Positions 1 through 10,600 are shown, counted from the first letter of the stretch. The stretch is DNA of 64,000 nucleotides from Acytostelium subglobosum LB1 (GCF_000787575.1 NW_012236520.1:558001-622000); one strand, 5' to 3'. Notes: a model not told the origin generated them from the sequence alone. Program-made: numbers and translations.

Positions 1-906
1 TTGGAAGTATAGGGGATACTGGTATTGGTTTCCTAATGTTTGATGATGACCCGTTGTCGTTGTTGGATGAATATACATTTGGAGAGAATGTTGTTGTTGT
101 TGTTGTTGAACTACTACCAGTACTAAAGGCAAATTGAGTATTGCCCAATCCAGATGTGTTACTAATATTACTGCTAATACTATTATATGATGGTACTTCC
201 TCCAACTTCCTCTTTAAGTTCTCATAGAGTTCTTCCAACTTTCTCTTTTGCCTGGTCTTTTCCGCACACTTCTCTGACAGTTCAACAATCTCCTTCTTGT
301 CCGACTCATTCTCCTTCTTTAAATATTCAATCTGTTTCTTCATCTGATCAATCTTCTTCATGAAATCATCATGCTGCTTGATATAGGTAGTCTTTAACTT
401 TGAGTATTGATCCTCATAAAACTCCAATCTCTTGGCCTCTTGTTGATGGTATAACTTGTTCTGGAATGTCCAAAAGTCTATCGCCTTTTCTGATATTGTC
501 ATTACTATGAAAGTATTATTAGTATTATTAAATATCTTGTCCACAATACAAATATACAAACATACTCTCTTTTGGATTGAGTCCAAACAGTTGTATCTAT
601 AAATAAAAGTTAATATTAATTAAATAAATATAGTCATAGAAGAGATACTAACTGTTTTCTCAAAGCTTGATTCGATTGTAATGCCATATATTGATCCTCT
701 ATTTTAATATATTAGTATTCATATTGGTATTGATGGTCTTGGATGATAACATACTTATTTGTTAATTGACATTCACATACTGGACACATCCTATCATTGT
801 TGAATCTCTTTGTTGCACATTGTTCACAAAAGCTATGCAAACATGTTGTTATAAAACATCTCTCTTTGTTCGTAAACTCTCTCCAACAACTGTTACAATG
901 AAGCAT
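1..906 (-). CDS. HEI10/CCNB1IP1-like RING E3 ligase (C-terminus cut by window edge)
   Basis: Probable exons, read right to left: 751-906, 649-696, 566-596 and 504 to beyond 1. Exon 1 carries a RING-type zinc finger (CNSCW near the start, CLHSFCEQC, CPVCEC). Exons 3-4 give GLNPKEIMTISEKAIDFWTF, which lines up with the human CCNB1IP1/HEI10 stretch around GLRPEIVLDISSRALAFWTY. A long coiled coil follows (roughly residues 80-195), then a Ser/Thr/Asn-rich tail leaving the window. HEI10 proteins are SUMO/ubiquitin ligases that mark crossover sites on meiotic chromosomes. The RING, then FW(T/Q) block, then coiled coil order is what supports the call. The exon 3/4 junction (phase 1) is firm. The exon 1/2 border is uncertain because the donor there is a weak GTTATC. 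The gene lies 217 bp downstream of RAD9 on the same strand. It could instead be a RNF212/ZIP3-type relative. Confidence 0.72.
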
Positions 907-1122
907 TATTATACATATAATTTATAGAGATAATAACAAATATATATAAATGTACAACAAGTTGTTGTGATGATGTCAATCGCGATTTAATAATAAAGTA
1001 TTGTTGTTGTTGTTGAGCGTGAACTGGAATGTGTAGAATCAAGATCTGGTTTTATCCAAAAAAGGAAATGTTTTGGACTTGTCTATGTGTGTGTGTGAAT
1101 GAATGTACATGTCGAGGTGAAC

Positions 1123-2606
1123 TTATTGACTTGGAAGAACACTTTGAGGATCATCATCTTCATCTTCATCATCGTCATCATCATCATCATCAACATTGAG
1201 ATTCTGTCCACGAAGACCAAGTGATAATGGATTCTCACCAGCACGTGATCGTTGTGAGGTAACTGCAGTGTTGCTGGCAGGTGGTGTGTTGGCTGGCATT
1301 ATTGCCAATGAATCCATGTCCATGTCAAAGTCCCTTGGTGAATTGTTGTTGATATCATCTTGTGAATGTTGTACTGGTTGATGTTGATAATATTGTTGTT
1401 GTTGTTGCTGTTGCTGTTGATAACGTGAATCATCAAATGCAACAACTGATCTTGTTTGTGATCCTCTTGCACCACCACTATTATTGTTATAATGCATATT
1501 ATGACTGTTTCCACTACTCTGTGAAGTGTTGTTGTTTCTCTGATTGTTTGATGATGATCCAGATGATGATGGTGTAGATGATGGATTGACTGATCCAGGT
1601 GTTTGATAACATGCCACAAGGAATTGAACAAAGAATGAGTTGCCTTGTTTGGTATCAAACTTTAGTGCACTAGGGTAGTAGAAGTTGTCAAAGCAGTTAG
1701 TACACTATTATCCAATCAAACAAGTATATAATATACATACTTTCCATTCTGTTTGATATAGAATGTAAGAGGATGTCCAAGTGTCTCACAGAATGCCATG
1801 ATGGTCTTGAACTCTTTGATTGAGAATGTCATATCGATAAAGTTATCCTTTCTTCCATCAGTATGATACTCATCAAAGTCACTTGTATCAAGTTTGATCT
1901 CTGTCTGCATTGTCTTGTCTGGTGCAACTGTATGTATGTTTACTATGTCAGTACTACATCATTATCGTCATCAACTTGAATGTCAACTACTTACTCTTTG
2001 CATTATCTTCACCAATATAAGTCTTGAATATGATTACATCATCACCAAGTACCAATGATATCTCTTCAATGTTGGTTGTAAAGTGACTGAGAGCATCGAG
2101 TAGGATCTTGGGCTTGATGGTCATGCGTACGTCATAGTCATCGTTCAGTACTGGGTTCAGCATGTCCAGTTCCTCATAGTTGAGCTTGTATGCCTTTCTA
2201 ATGCCCTTGTTGCAGAGTAGATGAAAGTTGGCCTTGCCCTCATTGTAGTTGATATACAATGCCACCTTTGCAATGCTGGCCAACGAATGGAACACTTGAT
2301 TGCAATGCTTGGACTTTAATCTAACACGCGCATTGATGGCTGTCTGATCTACTTGATAACTCTCAAAGAATGATTCCGTCATTGTTATCTCTATATATGC
2401 TGACTTTGATGCGTTGCATGCTTTGAATTTGATCTGTGTGTAATTGTGTAAGTACATGGCTTGTAGACAAGCTGCTTTGCTACTCGACAACAACATACCT
2501 TGTCTACATCTGTATCAACGTTAAACTCATCGCATAACTTTGATAGACATTGTATTCCTTTGGCAAATGTCTTGACATGATTTGATTGTACAACTACTCT
2601 GACCAT
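1123..2606 (-). CDS. rad9: Cell-cycle checkpoint clamp subunit RAD9
   Basis: Exons 2499-2606, 1995-2433, 1741-1927 and 1123-1669 join in frame to 426 residues, with GTATGT/GTAAGT donors. RAD9 forms the PCNA-like 9-1-1 ring with RAD1 and HUS1 and recruits checkpoint kinases to damaged DNA. The N-terminus (KTFAKGIQCLSKLCDEF, then ASKSAYIEI) and the two clamp halves follow the layout of human RAD9 (start of the ring, SSRSAY, FGVRKTHNL matching KGIRKAYKLNY). The ring fold covers about residues 1-265. The tail is disordered, with poly-Q, Asn/Ser runs and a terminal Asp/Glu-rich block, in the place where other RAD9 proteins carry phosphorylated sites. Nothing appears missing. The family call is strong from the clamp half-repeat order; splice borders are by eye. 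Confidence 0.85.
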
Positions 2607-2824
2607 TTTGTATGTATTATCTATATATATATATTTATTTATCTGTTTGGTTATGATTGAAGTTGGACAAGTAATCAAATGACCCGCCAATATCTCCAGA
2701 TTTTACTTTATTCTTAGAATTGTAAAATTGTGTGTGAAATGTCCTCTAGGGTTAAGGCAAGGGTAAGTGTTAGGGTTGAACTTTGATGTTTGATGGTCAT
2801 TCGTTCATTCACTCATTCATTTAC

Positions 2825-3961
2825 ATGTCTTCACATTCATCACCATTATTACCATATCTATTACAAAGTAATATAGTTTCTATTGTATGGAAAGGCAATG
2901 AAGGTATCAATCAAGGTAGATTGTCAAGGAGATGGAGATTGTCATTGAGTTTGGTTTGCAAACGATGGCATTCATTTATAGTACAACTAAATGATTATCT
3001 ACATATTCCATATATGACATATTCAACATCATTGGCTGTACCCAAGTATAAATATGATCAGTTGGTCTCTCTTTTGGCAGATTACAACTCTTATGGACTA
3101 CAATGCAATAGACTACATATATATCAACTTTATTTCAAGAATCCAGGCATTACAAAGTTATTTCAATCAATAATGGTGCCAACATCTAGTATGAACACGT
3201 ATATCGGTGCTCTCGATCAACTCTTTTTGGACAATGATGGTTATTATACTCGAGCGGATCGTCCTTTTATAGACATACGACCACACAAACTTGGTCTTTA
3301 TATAGATATGGGTACAGGCCAGTGGAGATATGACTATGATCGTATCAAGTCAATGTTTACCAACACTCAAAGCCTTACACTTGATCTGTATCCTAGTATA
3401 GAACGTGAACAGTTTGTTGACAGACTTCTCTTCAAGGGCAACCACCTCATCAACCTCACCAAACTCAAACTCATCGGAGACCGCCATGATTTCACTTGTA
3501 AACTGGTGCCACAACATCGTACTCTGTTTGGAGGTCTGACCAGTCTATCAAAGCTGCGATCACTCAATATCTTCTTTTCTAATGGCGAGTCAGTTCGCAG
3601 TCTTGATGAAGGTAACAACTTTTTTCAATCATTACATCAATACCTGGTCAACAACAACAATGATGGTGTTCATCATTTAAACACATTCAAGTTTCCATGT
3701 GGACAACTCAACTATGAAACATTGTACCACCTCTTCCAGTCACCGAATCATTCAATCAATAAGTTGGAATTGTACATTTGTGATCACCTACCTATTGTAT
3801 CACGCACACTCAAACAGATTACATTCTGGGTCAATGATACTGTCAACACTACAATATACGCAGATCTAATTCGTTCAATGAGTGACCGAGTTGGACACAT
3901 CAGACTGATCGATACAAATGGAGTTTCTATCCCTTTATCATTCAGTACCATCACTCCATGA
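2825..3961 (+). CDS. F-box-like protein, dictyostelid-expanded type
   Basis: Single-exon reading frame of about 378 residues, starting at the second in-frame ATG because the upstream 14 codons are low-complexity His/Ser/Phe. The first ~60 residues (LPYLLQSNIVSIVW, then LSLSLVCKRWHSFI) look like a divergent F-box, the ~45-residue motif that docks onto SKP1 in SCF ubiquitin ligases. The remainder holds irregular leucine-rich stretches (TSLSKLRSLNIFF, INKLELYI), as expected for a substrate-binding region. Dictyostelids carry large families of such proteins. No substrate can be named. The stretch just downstream looks like a decayed tail of a related copy. Confidence 0.55.
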   Translation: MSSHSSPLLPYLLQSNIVSIVWKGNEGINQGRLSRRWRLSLSLVCKRWHSFIVQLNDYLHIPYMTYSTSLAVPKYKYDQLVSLLADYNSYGLQCNRLHIYQLYFKNPGITKLFQSIMVPTSSMNTYIGALDQLFLDNDGYYTRADRPFIDIRPHKLGLYIDMGTGQWRYDYDRIKSMFTNTQSLTLDLYPSIEREQFVDRLLFKGNHLINLTKLKLIGDRHDFTCKLVPQHRTLFGGLTSLSKLRSLNIFFSNGESVRSLDEGNNFFQSLHQYLVNNNNDGVHHLNTFKFPCGQLNYETLYHLFQSPNHSINKLELYICDHLPIVSRTLKQITFWVNDTVNTTIYADLIRSMSDRVGHIRLIDTNGVSIPLSFSTITP

Positions 3962-4320
3962 TTGGCTCACTCTCATTCACTTCACTATCACTCAACTTTG
4001 AGCTTTGCTTAAATGGAACAAAGATCGACTACTTGAGCTGTTCGCTGAACAACTGACCATCAGCAGAAACATTTTATACATTTACAATGTACTTCCATCC
4101 TATAGAGCTAAAACAGACATTAGAAAGTTTGATGGATTCCAGACATTGGATAAATGTATCCAGTCCAATACAACAATCCAAAACAAGTCTTCATGGTATT
4201 GGGATCGACTACAATCTGTACATTGAACGTTGATGTGCATCATTGATATCCAGTCCAATCAAACTATCCAAAACAAGTTTCATGGTATTTAGGATCGACT
4301 ACAATCTGTACATTTATGTA
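3962..4320 (+). repeat. Decayed paralogue tail with a ~67-bp tandem duplication
   Basis: After the F-box-like stop an open frame without an ATG continues to about 4226 and reads like the end of a leucine-rich protein. A segment at 4158-4225 is repeated at 4248-4314 with a few substitutions and indels; both begin ATCCAGTCCAAT and end CTACAATCTGTACATT. This is most simply a remnant of a neighbouring F-box paralogue that later duplicated locally. Confidence 0.5.
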
Positions 4321-4727
4321 ATGGTGTGTATATGAGTATTGATAACAATAAATACTATTGTAGCAATCAATCAGACAGTATGTTCAAATCTGTTCTTTTG
4401 TAGAAATGAAGATAATATTATTACCCCCTGTTGTGAGGAGATTTAAATTAATGGATTAACTAAATTAAGTAGTTTATCAGATTATGAAGTTGGAATAAAT
4501 TATTATTTCCCACCCTCCCTATTTTGGATGATTGATTAATACCGGTGATCACCAATACCACTGTTACCCCTATGACTATTTACAGAGAGAGTATAGTGAT
4601 CAATCAATAATAGTCCGGGATATGTATATTTAAACAACAATTTTTGACGACAATTATCCAATTAAAAAAATATTCATATTATTTTCTAATTAAATATAAT
4701 AATAAATTTTTAGATATATAACTAAAA
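4321..4727. other. Intergenic, AT-rich
   Basis: No gene is visible. The last ~60 bases before the secreted-protein gene are almost pure A/T, with oligo-A and oligo-T tracts, as expected for a dictyostelid core promoter. Confidence 0.5.
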
Positions 4728-5048
4728 ATGTATAAATCATTATTGATGATGATCCTTTTAATAGGACTTGTATCTTGTATTGCTGCATCATTTAGAACAG
4801 ATAAAAAGAGTTCTTGTTTGAATGCTGTTGCTAATATTGTAGACGATGATACCTGTCACAAGGATATTAAAGGTATCCACAACAGTTGTATTGCTCATAT
4901 CCATGGAAGAATTGCATCACCTTGTACTTCAGGTGTACATGCAATGAAGAAGTCAATCAACAAACATAAATTCAATACCAACCCATCAGTGGAGATGATA
5001 GAAGTAAACTTTGGAGAATTCAATATTACAGTTTCCTGTAGCCAGTAG
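4728..5048 (+). CDS. Small secreted cysteine-containing protein
   Basis: Single exon, 106 residues. Residues 1-21 form a clear signal peptide (MYKSLLMMILLIGLVSCIAA). The mature part has five cysteines (at SSC, DTC, NSC, SPC and VSC), is rich in Lys/His and ends in a beta-like NITVSCSQ. The start follows the usual A-rich leader and the stop is followed by AT-rich DNA. I do not recognise the family. Likely an extracellular or vesicular protein. Confidence 0.6.
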   Translation: MYKSLLMMILLIGLVSCIAASFRTDKKSSCLNAVANIVDDDTCHKDIKGIHNSCIAHIHGRIASPCTSGVHAMKKSINKHKFNTNPSVEMIEVNFGEFNITVSCSQ

Positions 5049-5384
5049 ATACAAGTTAATAATTATTAATGATCAAAGACCTAATTTAATTGTATTTTTA
5101 AATTATGAATAAACAATACAATCGATCATTATCTAGTAGTTCATACTTTCAAATTCTGATTGATAAGGCTATACTGGTCTGGTTAACATTATAGTATGAC
5201 ATCTTTTACACTCTACCTTGGACTATTGCTTCACAAGTATAATAATAGTTTCACTCGTAAACATCGTACATTGGTTATCCAGTAGAAGATGAAGATTAGG
5301 AGCGAGCTATCCTCTCTGACTACTGGTGTTGTTTGGTTGTTCGACGGCGGTGTAGTTGTTGTTTTGTAACTGTTTGTTCAATGC
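5049..5384. other. Intergenic, left border of the accessory block
   Basis: No gene seen. Base composition shifts from AT-rich to mixed at about 5270, just before the first leader repeat. Confidence 0.4.
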
Positions 5385-5513
5385 ATCTCTTTCCGTCGAC
5401 CTAAATCATCATCCAGTCATTATAATCCAAAGTCACTGTTGTTGTAGTGGTTGGTGGCTTATACCTATTGATCTGTACTGCTGCTGTTGTTGTTGTTGGT
5501 GTCTTTTGGTAGT
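5385..5513 (+). repeat. Leader repeat, copy A
   Basis: About 129 bp. It is recognisably the same sequence as copy B at 10983-11099: both start TCTCTTTCC(G/A)TCGACC, share GGTGGCTTATAC, contain a CTGCTGTTGTTG run and end CTTTTGGTAGT. In both places a 15-bp minisatellite array begins within about 20 bases after the leader, so leader plus array behaves as one dispersed unit. Confidence 0.65.
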
Positions 5514-6035
5514 AAAGTCAGGTCAGCAGAGGTCAGGATAGCCTTTTCCAAGCCAGTCAATGTCAATCGTTTCTGGCCAGTCGCTGTCAAGACGGTCGTT
5601 GTTATCATGCCAATCTCGTCAAGTCAGGTGTTGTCGTCAGTCCAGCCGTTGACAAGCCAGTCGTGGTCATGCAAGGTCCAGCAGTTATCATCATACCAGC
5701 CGTACTCAAACAATTCGTTGTCGGTCCAATATGTTCAAACCAGGCATGTTCAAATAAGTTCAGTTAGATCAACAGTGATTGCCATGCTCAGGCCAGTCTT
5801 GTTCACTACAGTCGCACTATGCCCGTCGTGTTCAAGCCAGCTAGTCATTGTGAGGCCAGTGTGTTGAAGACAGTCGTGTTCAGGCCAGTCGTAGTCAAGC
5901 CTGCCGTTGTCATGTCGTCGTTGTCGTCAGGCCGGCCGTATTCAGTTTGTCAGTCAGCTGGGCTGTCGTTGTCTGGCTGTGTGGTCAGATGTGGAGTCGC
6001 GAGGTCAGGCCAGTCGTTGTTAAGGCCAGTGTTAC
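5514..6035 (+). repeat. Degenerate 15-bp minisatellite array A
   Basis: Imperfect tandem units close to CAAGCCAGTCGTGTT, alternating with variants such as CAGGCCAGTCGTTGT. Single units vary by substitutions and by indels of 1-5 bases. Because the period is a multiple of three, long open frames arise by chance; they are not taken as genes. Confidence 0.75.
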
Positions 6036-6206
6036 TTCAACACTACAGGCAGTTTGTTTCTCATCGTTGTTCTATGATGGACATGACTATACACATATAC
6101 TATGTTTGTTCACCTGCCTTGCACTTATGTTGTTGTTACATTATTTGTTCGTTCTACATCATCTTACTATGAGTGCATTGGTAACAGTAGTTGGCAAACA
6201 AGATAA

Positions 6207-6399
6207 AGATTAGCAGCGTCTCTGCGCAAGAATGACGACCTAAAACGAGAAGTAACAACATTTTTTTTTTTTTTTTTCCTCTGTCTAACTCTGGTGGATG
6301 AAGTACACTCATGTGTGTGGTGTAAGTGTCTTGTCTTGTGGAGACCTGATGTTGTGTGGTCATGGGTGATGGACTACAAGTGATTAGGGATTAAAGTAT
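6207..6399 (+). pseudogene. 5'-truncated U6 snRNA copy with its 3' flank (copy 1)
   Basis: The last ~60 nt of U6 (from AGATTAGCAGCGTCTCTGCG), its oligo-T terminator (about 18 T) and ~120 bp of downstream flank, nearly identical to the intact locus at 13586-13824. Because the downstream flank is included, this is a DNA-level duplication and not a reverse-transcribed U6 RNA. The 5' part of U6 is absent. Confidence 0.8.
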
Positions 6400-6452
6400 G
6401 GATGAAATTAAAAAGGACAGAAGTGGTTAGAATCAATGTATAATTACCAAAT

Positions 6453-6695
6453 ACATTGGTAAGTGCCAATGAGTAAAGGGAGTAATGAAAAGTTGGCGCC
6501 AACTATACATTATTACCTTTGCACATTGGTAGATTCCAAAGTTATCCACAAAGTAATTCCCAAGTTCAAAATTAATATCCATAGTGATTACTAAATCATA
6601 ATACTTTGGTAAGCGCCAAAGTAATCTTCAATATATGTTTTGAAAAGCCAAGTTAACTTTGGATATACCACTCAGGTAAGTGCCAAAGTGATGAC
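6453..6695. repeat. Four spaced small hairpins in AT-rich DNA
   Basis: Short inverted repeats recur about every 70-75 bp: CATTGGTAAGTGCCAATG near 6454, CATTGGTAGATTCCAAAG near 6523, ACTTTGGTAAGCGCCAAAGT near 6603 and CAGGTAAGTGCCAAAG near 6673. A perfect 14-bp palindrome AGTTGGCGCCAACT lies near 6491. Function unknown. Confidence 0.5.
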
Positions 6696-6852
6696 GGTGG
6701 ACCGGTCCTTAAATAATGGTCAATGTTTTATAATTGATGTAAATAACTTTATTAATATAATTGCAATTATTTTGACTCCAAAGTAGATTATGACGTTAGT
6801 ATTAATAACCAAAGAAATCACCTTTTGTATACTAGTATGTAAATATTATATT

Positions 6853-7120
6853 CTTCTCTTCGAGTATGCCTGTGGTGATGAGACGATAGACACTGACCAC
6901 CTTCTTCTGGCCAATGCGATGCGCAAGATCCATGGCCTCTAGATCCTTCATTGGGTTCCAATCGTGCTCGAGGAAGATCACTGTGTCGGCACCTGTAAGG
7001 TTCAGACCCAGTACTCCGAATTTGTCTTCAGCAATGGGATATCGATTGTTGGATCTGCGTTGAATTGATTGACAATGGTTTGTCGTTTAATGGCCTCAGT
7101 CGAGCCGTCCATCCTGACTG
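6853..7120 (-). pseudogene. Fragment of MOT1/BTAF1-type SNF2 helicase
   Basis: Read on the minus strand, the C-terminal helicase lobe is recognisable: [18 protein letters not shown], then [20 protein letters not shown], then [17 protein letters not shown] and ILEEK. This matches MOT1/BTAF1, the TBP-displacing ATPase. The usual LLTTHVGG linker is garbled and the frame shifts there; the conserved DRAHR reads DLAHR. Only ~90 codons are present and they stop at the U6 copy on the right. It is a broken partial copy of a host gene whose parent is not in this window. Confidence 0.75.
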
Positions 7121-7148
7121 TCCTAGACATGTCCATCAGTCCAACACA

Positions 7149-7304
7149 CATGACCACACAACATCAGGTCTCCACAAAACAACACACTTACACCACACAC
7201 ATGAGTGTACTTCATCCACCAGAGTTAGACAGAGGGCTAAAAAAAAAAAAAATGTTGTTACTTCTCGTTTTAGGTCGTCATTCTTGCGCAGAGACGCTGC
7301 TAAT
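7149..7304 (-). pseudogene. 5'-truncated U6 snRNA copy with 3' flank (copy 2)
   Basis: Inverted relative to copy 1. The U6 part begins at the same internal point (ATTAGCAGCG) and the copy includes the oligo-T terminator (oligo-A on the plus strand at about 7240) and ~90 bp of the downstream flank. It abuts the MOT1 fragment. Copies 1 and 2 therefore bracket 6207-7304 as inverted ends. Confidence 0.8.
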
Positions 7305-8560
7305 TGATTGTTTAAACATACAGAGAACAATAACTACCCAATCTATCTCTATTTATATCTATGTATATATATGTCTATTCAGTCTTCATGTCACCAGCAC
7401 TTTAGCAAACATACAATCATGAGATGGACAACAATGTATTCAATTTCCTACTGGGGATAGGAATGTCGACTCAAATTGCAACAATAGCAAAGGCAGTACC
7501 AACAGTACCAGCAACAGCAGGATTTAGTCACGTCAAGTATCTTGACAGCCAACAACAACAACACAGTAGACTGCCTGGCAGCCACCTTGTGATGACGATG
7601 TTGTTGTACAGTAGTGCAGTCAACTTGCTGATTGGGCAGTAGCAGCAGCAAGCAATAACAACACAACAGCGAGACTGTGACTAGGATGTCAATGACCTTG
7701 GCATTGACCACTCTGTCGAATCTGACATGGTGATGAGAGTGATGGCCATGACACTAATGTTGATGACCTCAAGCAGCGGAGTACTGTTCGCGAACTTGTC
7801 CACACTATTGGCAAGTCGATGGACTCTGAAGCCTGTCAAAACAGAATGGAAGAGCATGAATGGAGAGCTAGTACCAATACCTTTGGAGTACATGTACAGT
7901 CGAGCAAAGGTCCTACATCTTGTCACGGCAATGGCACGATTACTTCCACGAGAGTATCATCAAGGACAACGAAGTGAGAGTAGGACATTCAACGATTGAG
8001 AGAGAGAGCAGTGGATTCCATACGATCCCCGCAGGTGGTACACTTTGTTATCGACACTGAATTCAAGATGCTACAGCAGCATTCGATACAATATTGTTGA
8101 TATTGGGACATGATCAAGTTGCCAGCAGTGTGGCAGCCCGACCATCCATTGACCAAGATGCATGCACAGCAGCAACATCCTCAAGTGATGTTTACATACT
8201 TTCAAAAACAACCAACAAGTAACTCCTTTGGCAACAGTGTAGTCCAATCAACCAATTGCTACATCATTCCATTCTTGATCACTGGTCATCATTACAACGT
8301 CCTCATTGGACATCAACAATCCAAGGCTGTTTTCCACATTTCAAATGTTGAGCATCAGTCAACAACTACATCAGTGGACTTCAATCTGAGACCTTTATTC
8401 TCAGTTTTCCGTTAGAACGATACGCCCTACGTTGCTCCGCCCCTGATGGTCAGCGATTCAAGTGGAACGAGAGTAGTTGTGTACCTCTGTCTTTTCCATG
8501 TTCCTGGCGGACTTTAAGCAGCCATCGAGCAGACTCATCTCTCTGCAACCACGTGTTCAA
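7305..8560. other. Decayed gene-like DNA without an intact gene
   Basis: Higher GC than normal intergenic DNA. Several short open stretches look protein-derived: plus strand around 7770-7999, 8110-8415 and 8418-8560, the last reading LRCSAPDGQRFKWNESSC. None has start, splice and stop signals that make a gene, and I recognise no family. They resemble the captured fragments on either side. Confidence 0.35.
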
Positions 8561-8574
8561 ATGAACCATCCTTC

Positions 8575-8725
8575 AGTCGTTGTTAGGCCTGTGTGTGGTC
8601 AAGCCAGTCGTGTTCAGTCGTTGTCAGGCCAGAATGTTCAAGCCAGCCGTGGTCAAGCTAGTCGTTGTCATGCCAGCAGGAGTGCGGTCGTATCCGGATG
8701 GTCAGGCCATCAGTGTGTTCAGTCC
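8575..8725 (+). repeat. 15-bp minisatellite array C (short)
   Basis: About ten degenerate units of the CAAGCCAGTCGTGTT type, directly after a gene-like fragment and without the leader repeat. Confidence 0.65.
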
Positions 8726-9449
8726 AGTCTCTTTGCAATCATAAGGAGTAGATACCAAAAAAAGTAACCTGCTTTAACAAAGAAGTGTGGATATTACTAA
8801 TAGTAGTAGTAGTAGTTGTTGATCGATCATTTAATAAAATGATATCGTTTGCAAAGTGACCATGTTCAAACTCTTGGGCTGAACTTAGAAACCACACACA
8901 ACCAACCAATTGCATCACACACACTGATTGATTGATGGACTGGATTGACAGAGTAGTTTTGAGATACAACAACATCTATTTTAGATACTATATCAATTGG
9001 AGGCCTAATCTCCTTTGGGTTCTCTGAAGAGAGGTGTTCCCGTGCGATGAATCAATTCACTGACTTTATAATCTTGATTGGTACTATATTTGGATTACAA
9101 TTAAGTCACTCAGTTCCCTATTCTCTTCACCATCTCACAAAGTTACAATGACGATAAATTGGTTGTTCTTCAACAATATCCTATCATTAGGTCGATGAAT
9201 TGGATTATGCTATTGAGAAGTGAGTTTTTAAAGTTGAGTTTCCTTCCAAGTGCTTCTTTCTTTCTTCCAGTGCACCCTGCTCTCTCAATATAAAGGAGTA
9301 TGGATATCCATTCTAAATACAATATAGATATACTTATACTACTACTACTATATCATTAATACATATTTTTACAATCAATTAAATAATATGATCAATCCCT
9401 AATTAATATGTCACTATTGAAATTTGATTAAGTAGATATTGTTTTAATA
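8726..9449. other. Intergenic, AT-rich
   Basis: No gene seen. The oligomer AAGGAGTA recurs near 8740, 9294 and 9670; significance unknown. Confidence 0.35.
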
Positions 9450-10600
9450 ATAGTGCATGTTGTTGTATCGGGATATGTTTGTTCTTTGCTGTCCAGTTTG
9501 ACTATGGTCTGCCTCATCTATTGTGATTTAAACAGGTTTCCATTTTGACGAGTCAAGTATTCTCAAAATTGTCTACTTTGTTTCTAGGTGGCTACTGGTC
9601 TCTCACATCAGCCTGTGCTCCAACCAATCAACTAAATATATTTAGATCTTCTTTTACTCCAAGCTTTAAAGGAGTATGAAGAGAAGAATCAAGTACCCTA
9701 TACACCAAAGTTAATCATTGTCGCAGACTGATCCGAGATGAAGTCATATTTGAGAGAGTGTGGAACAAGATCAAGGATATCGTATTATGGTACTGTACCC
9801 TCCATCATCTTTGATATTTGTGGAACATACTTTTGACTCTTTGGTTGGCAACATTTGCTCAATTATCAACTTTGGAGTGGATTCAACTTCTCCCAACTTC
9901 TACCTCAACAGTTGGCAAGGAACTCTGATTATGTGTCAGAGATTGCTGGTCGCTACAGCGACCCTCAATCACTTCCATCAGCAATGCCAAACCAAGGGCC
10001 TCTTCTGATGCCTTATACAGTTGTGTTAACAGACGACAATCTACAATACTCTCTGGACGATTGTTAACATGGAAGTCTACGAGAGTATTCGACACCGATC
10101 AAACAACATCAATTGGAGCGATCACTGACAACCACTCTATTTGCAGGACAACTACTATCAATGAGGTAATCAATACTTCGATGGGTATGCACAGACCAGG
10201 ATTTTTGACAGTTGATGACAACTACTTTGATATCATTGATATGGCGTCGGAGCTGTTGGGTGTTCAATGGGGAACAAAGATGGCCAACAAAAAGAACAAT
10301 AGTCAATTTTGTAGCCTCAATTGATTCAGCACTCGGCTCGGAGCACTTCCAGCCAACGACAAGGACGCCTATATCAATCAACACACCTGGTAGTGTAGCA
10401 AGAACGATTGTGGGAATCCGACTCTCAAGTTCGATGGTCGATCGGCAATTCTCAGACTTGGACAAGCCATCGATTCTAATTGTAGATACCAATTCGTTAA
10501 TATGGAGACCTGATTAAATCCCAAAAGAAGTGGCCTACTAGAGTCAAGCTGGACAGCAAGGACCAATCATATCCCGATACAACATAATGCACAACTAATA
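9450..10600. mobile_element. 1.15-kb element with ~100-bp terminal inverted repeats
   Basis: The left end (about 9450-9550) and the reverse complement of the right end (about 10500-10600) align over roughly 100 bp. Shared blocks are TTGTATCGGGATATG, TTGCTGTCCAG(T/C)TTGACT and GATTTAA(A/T)CAGGT(T/C)TCCAT. The interior (9700-10500) has gene-like but broken frames on the plus strand, none of which I recognise as a transposase. No clear target-site duplication is visible. Best read as a decayed DNA transposon, or else as an inverted duplication of a gene fragment. Confidence 0.55.

Noticed and set aside
5514-6035. CRISPR-like appearance of evenly spaced repeats
   Set aside because: Units are contiguous and degenerate, with no spacers or cas genes; the genome is eukaryotic.
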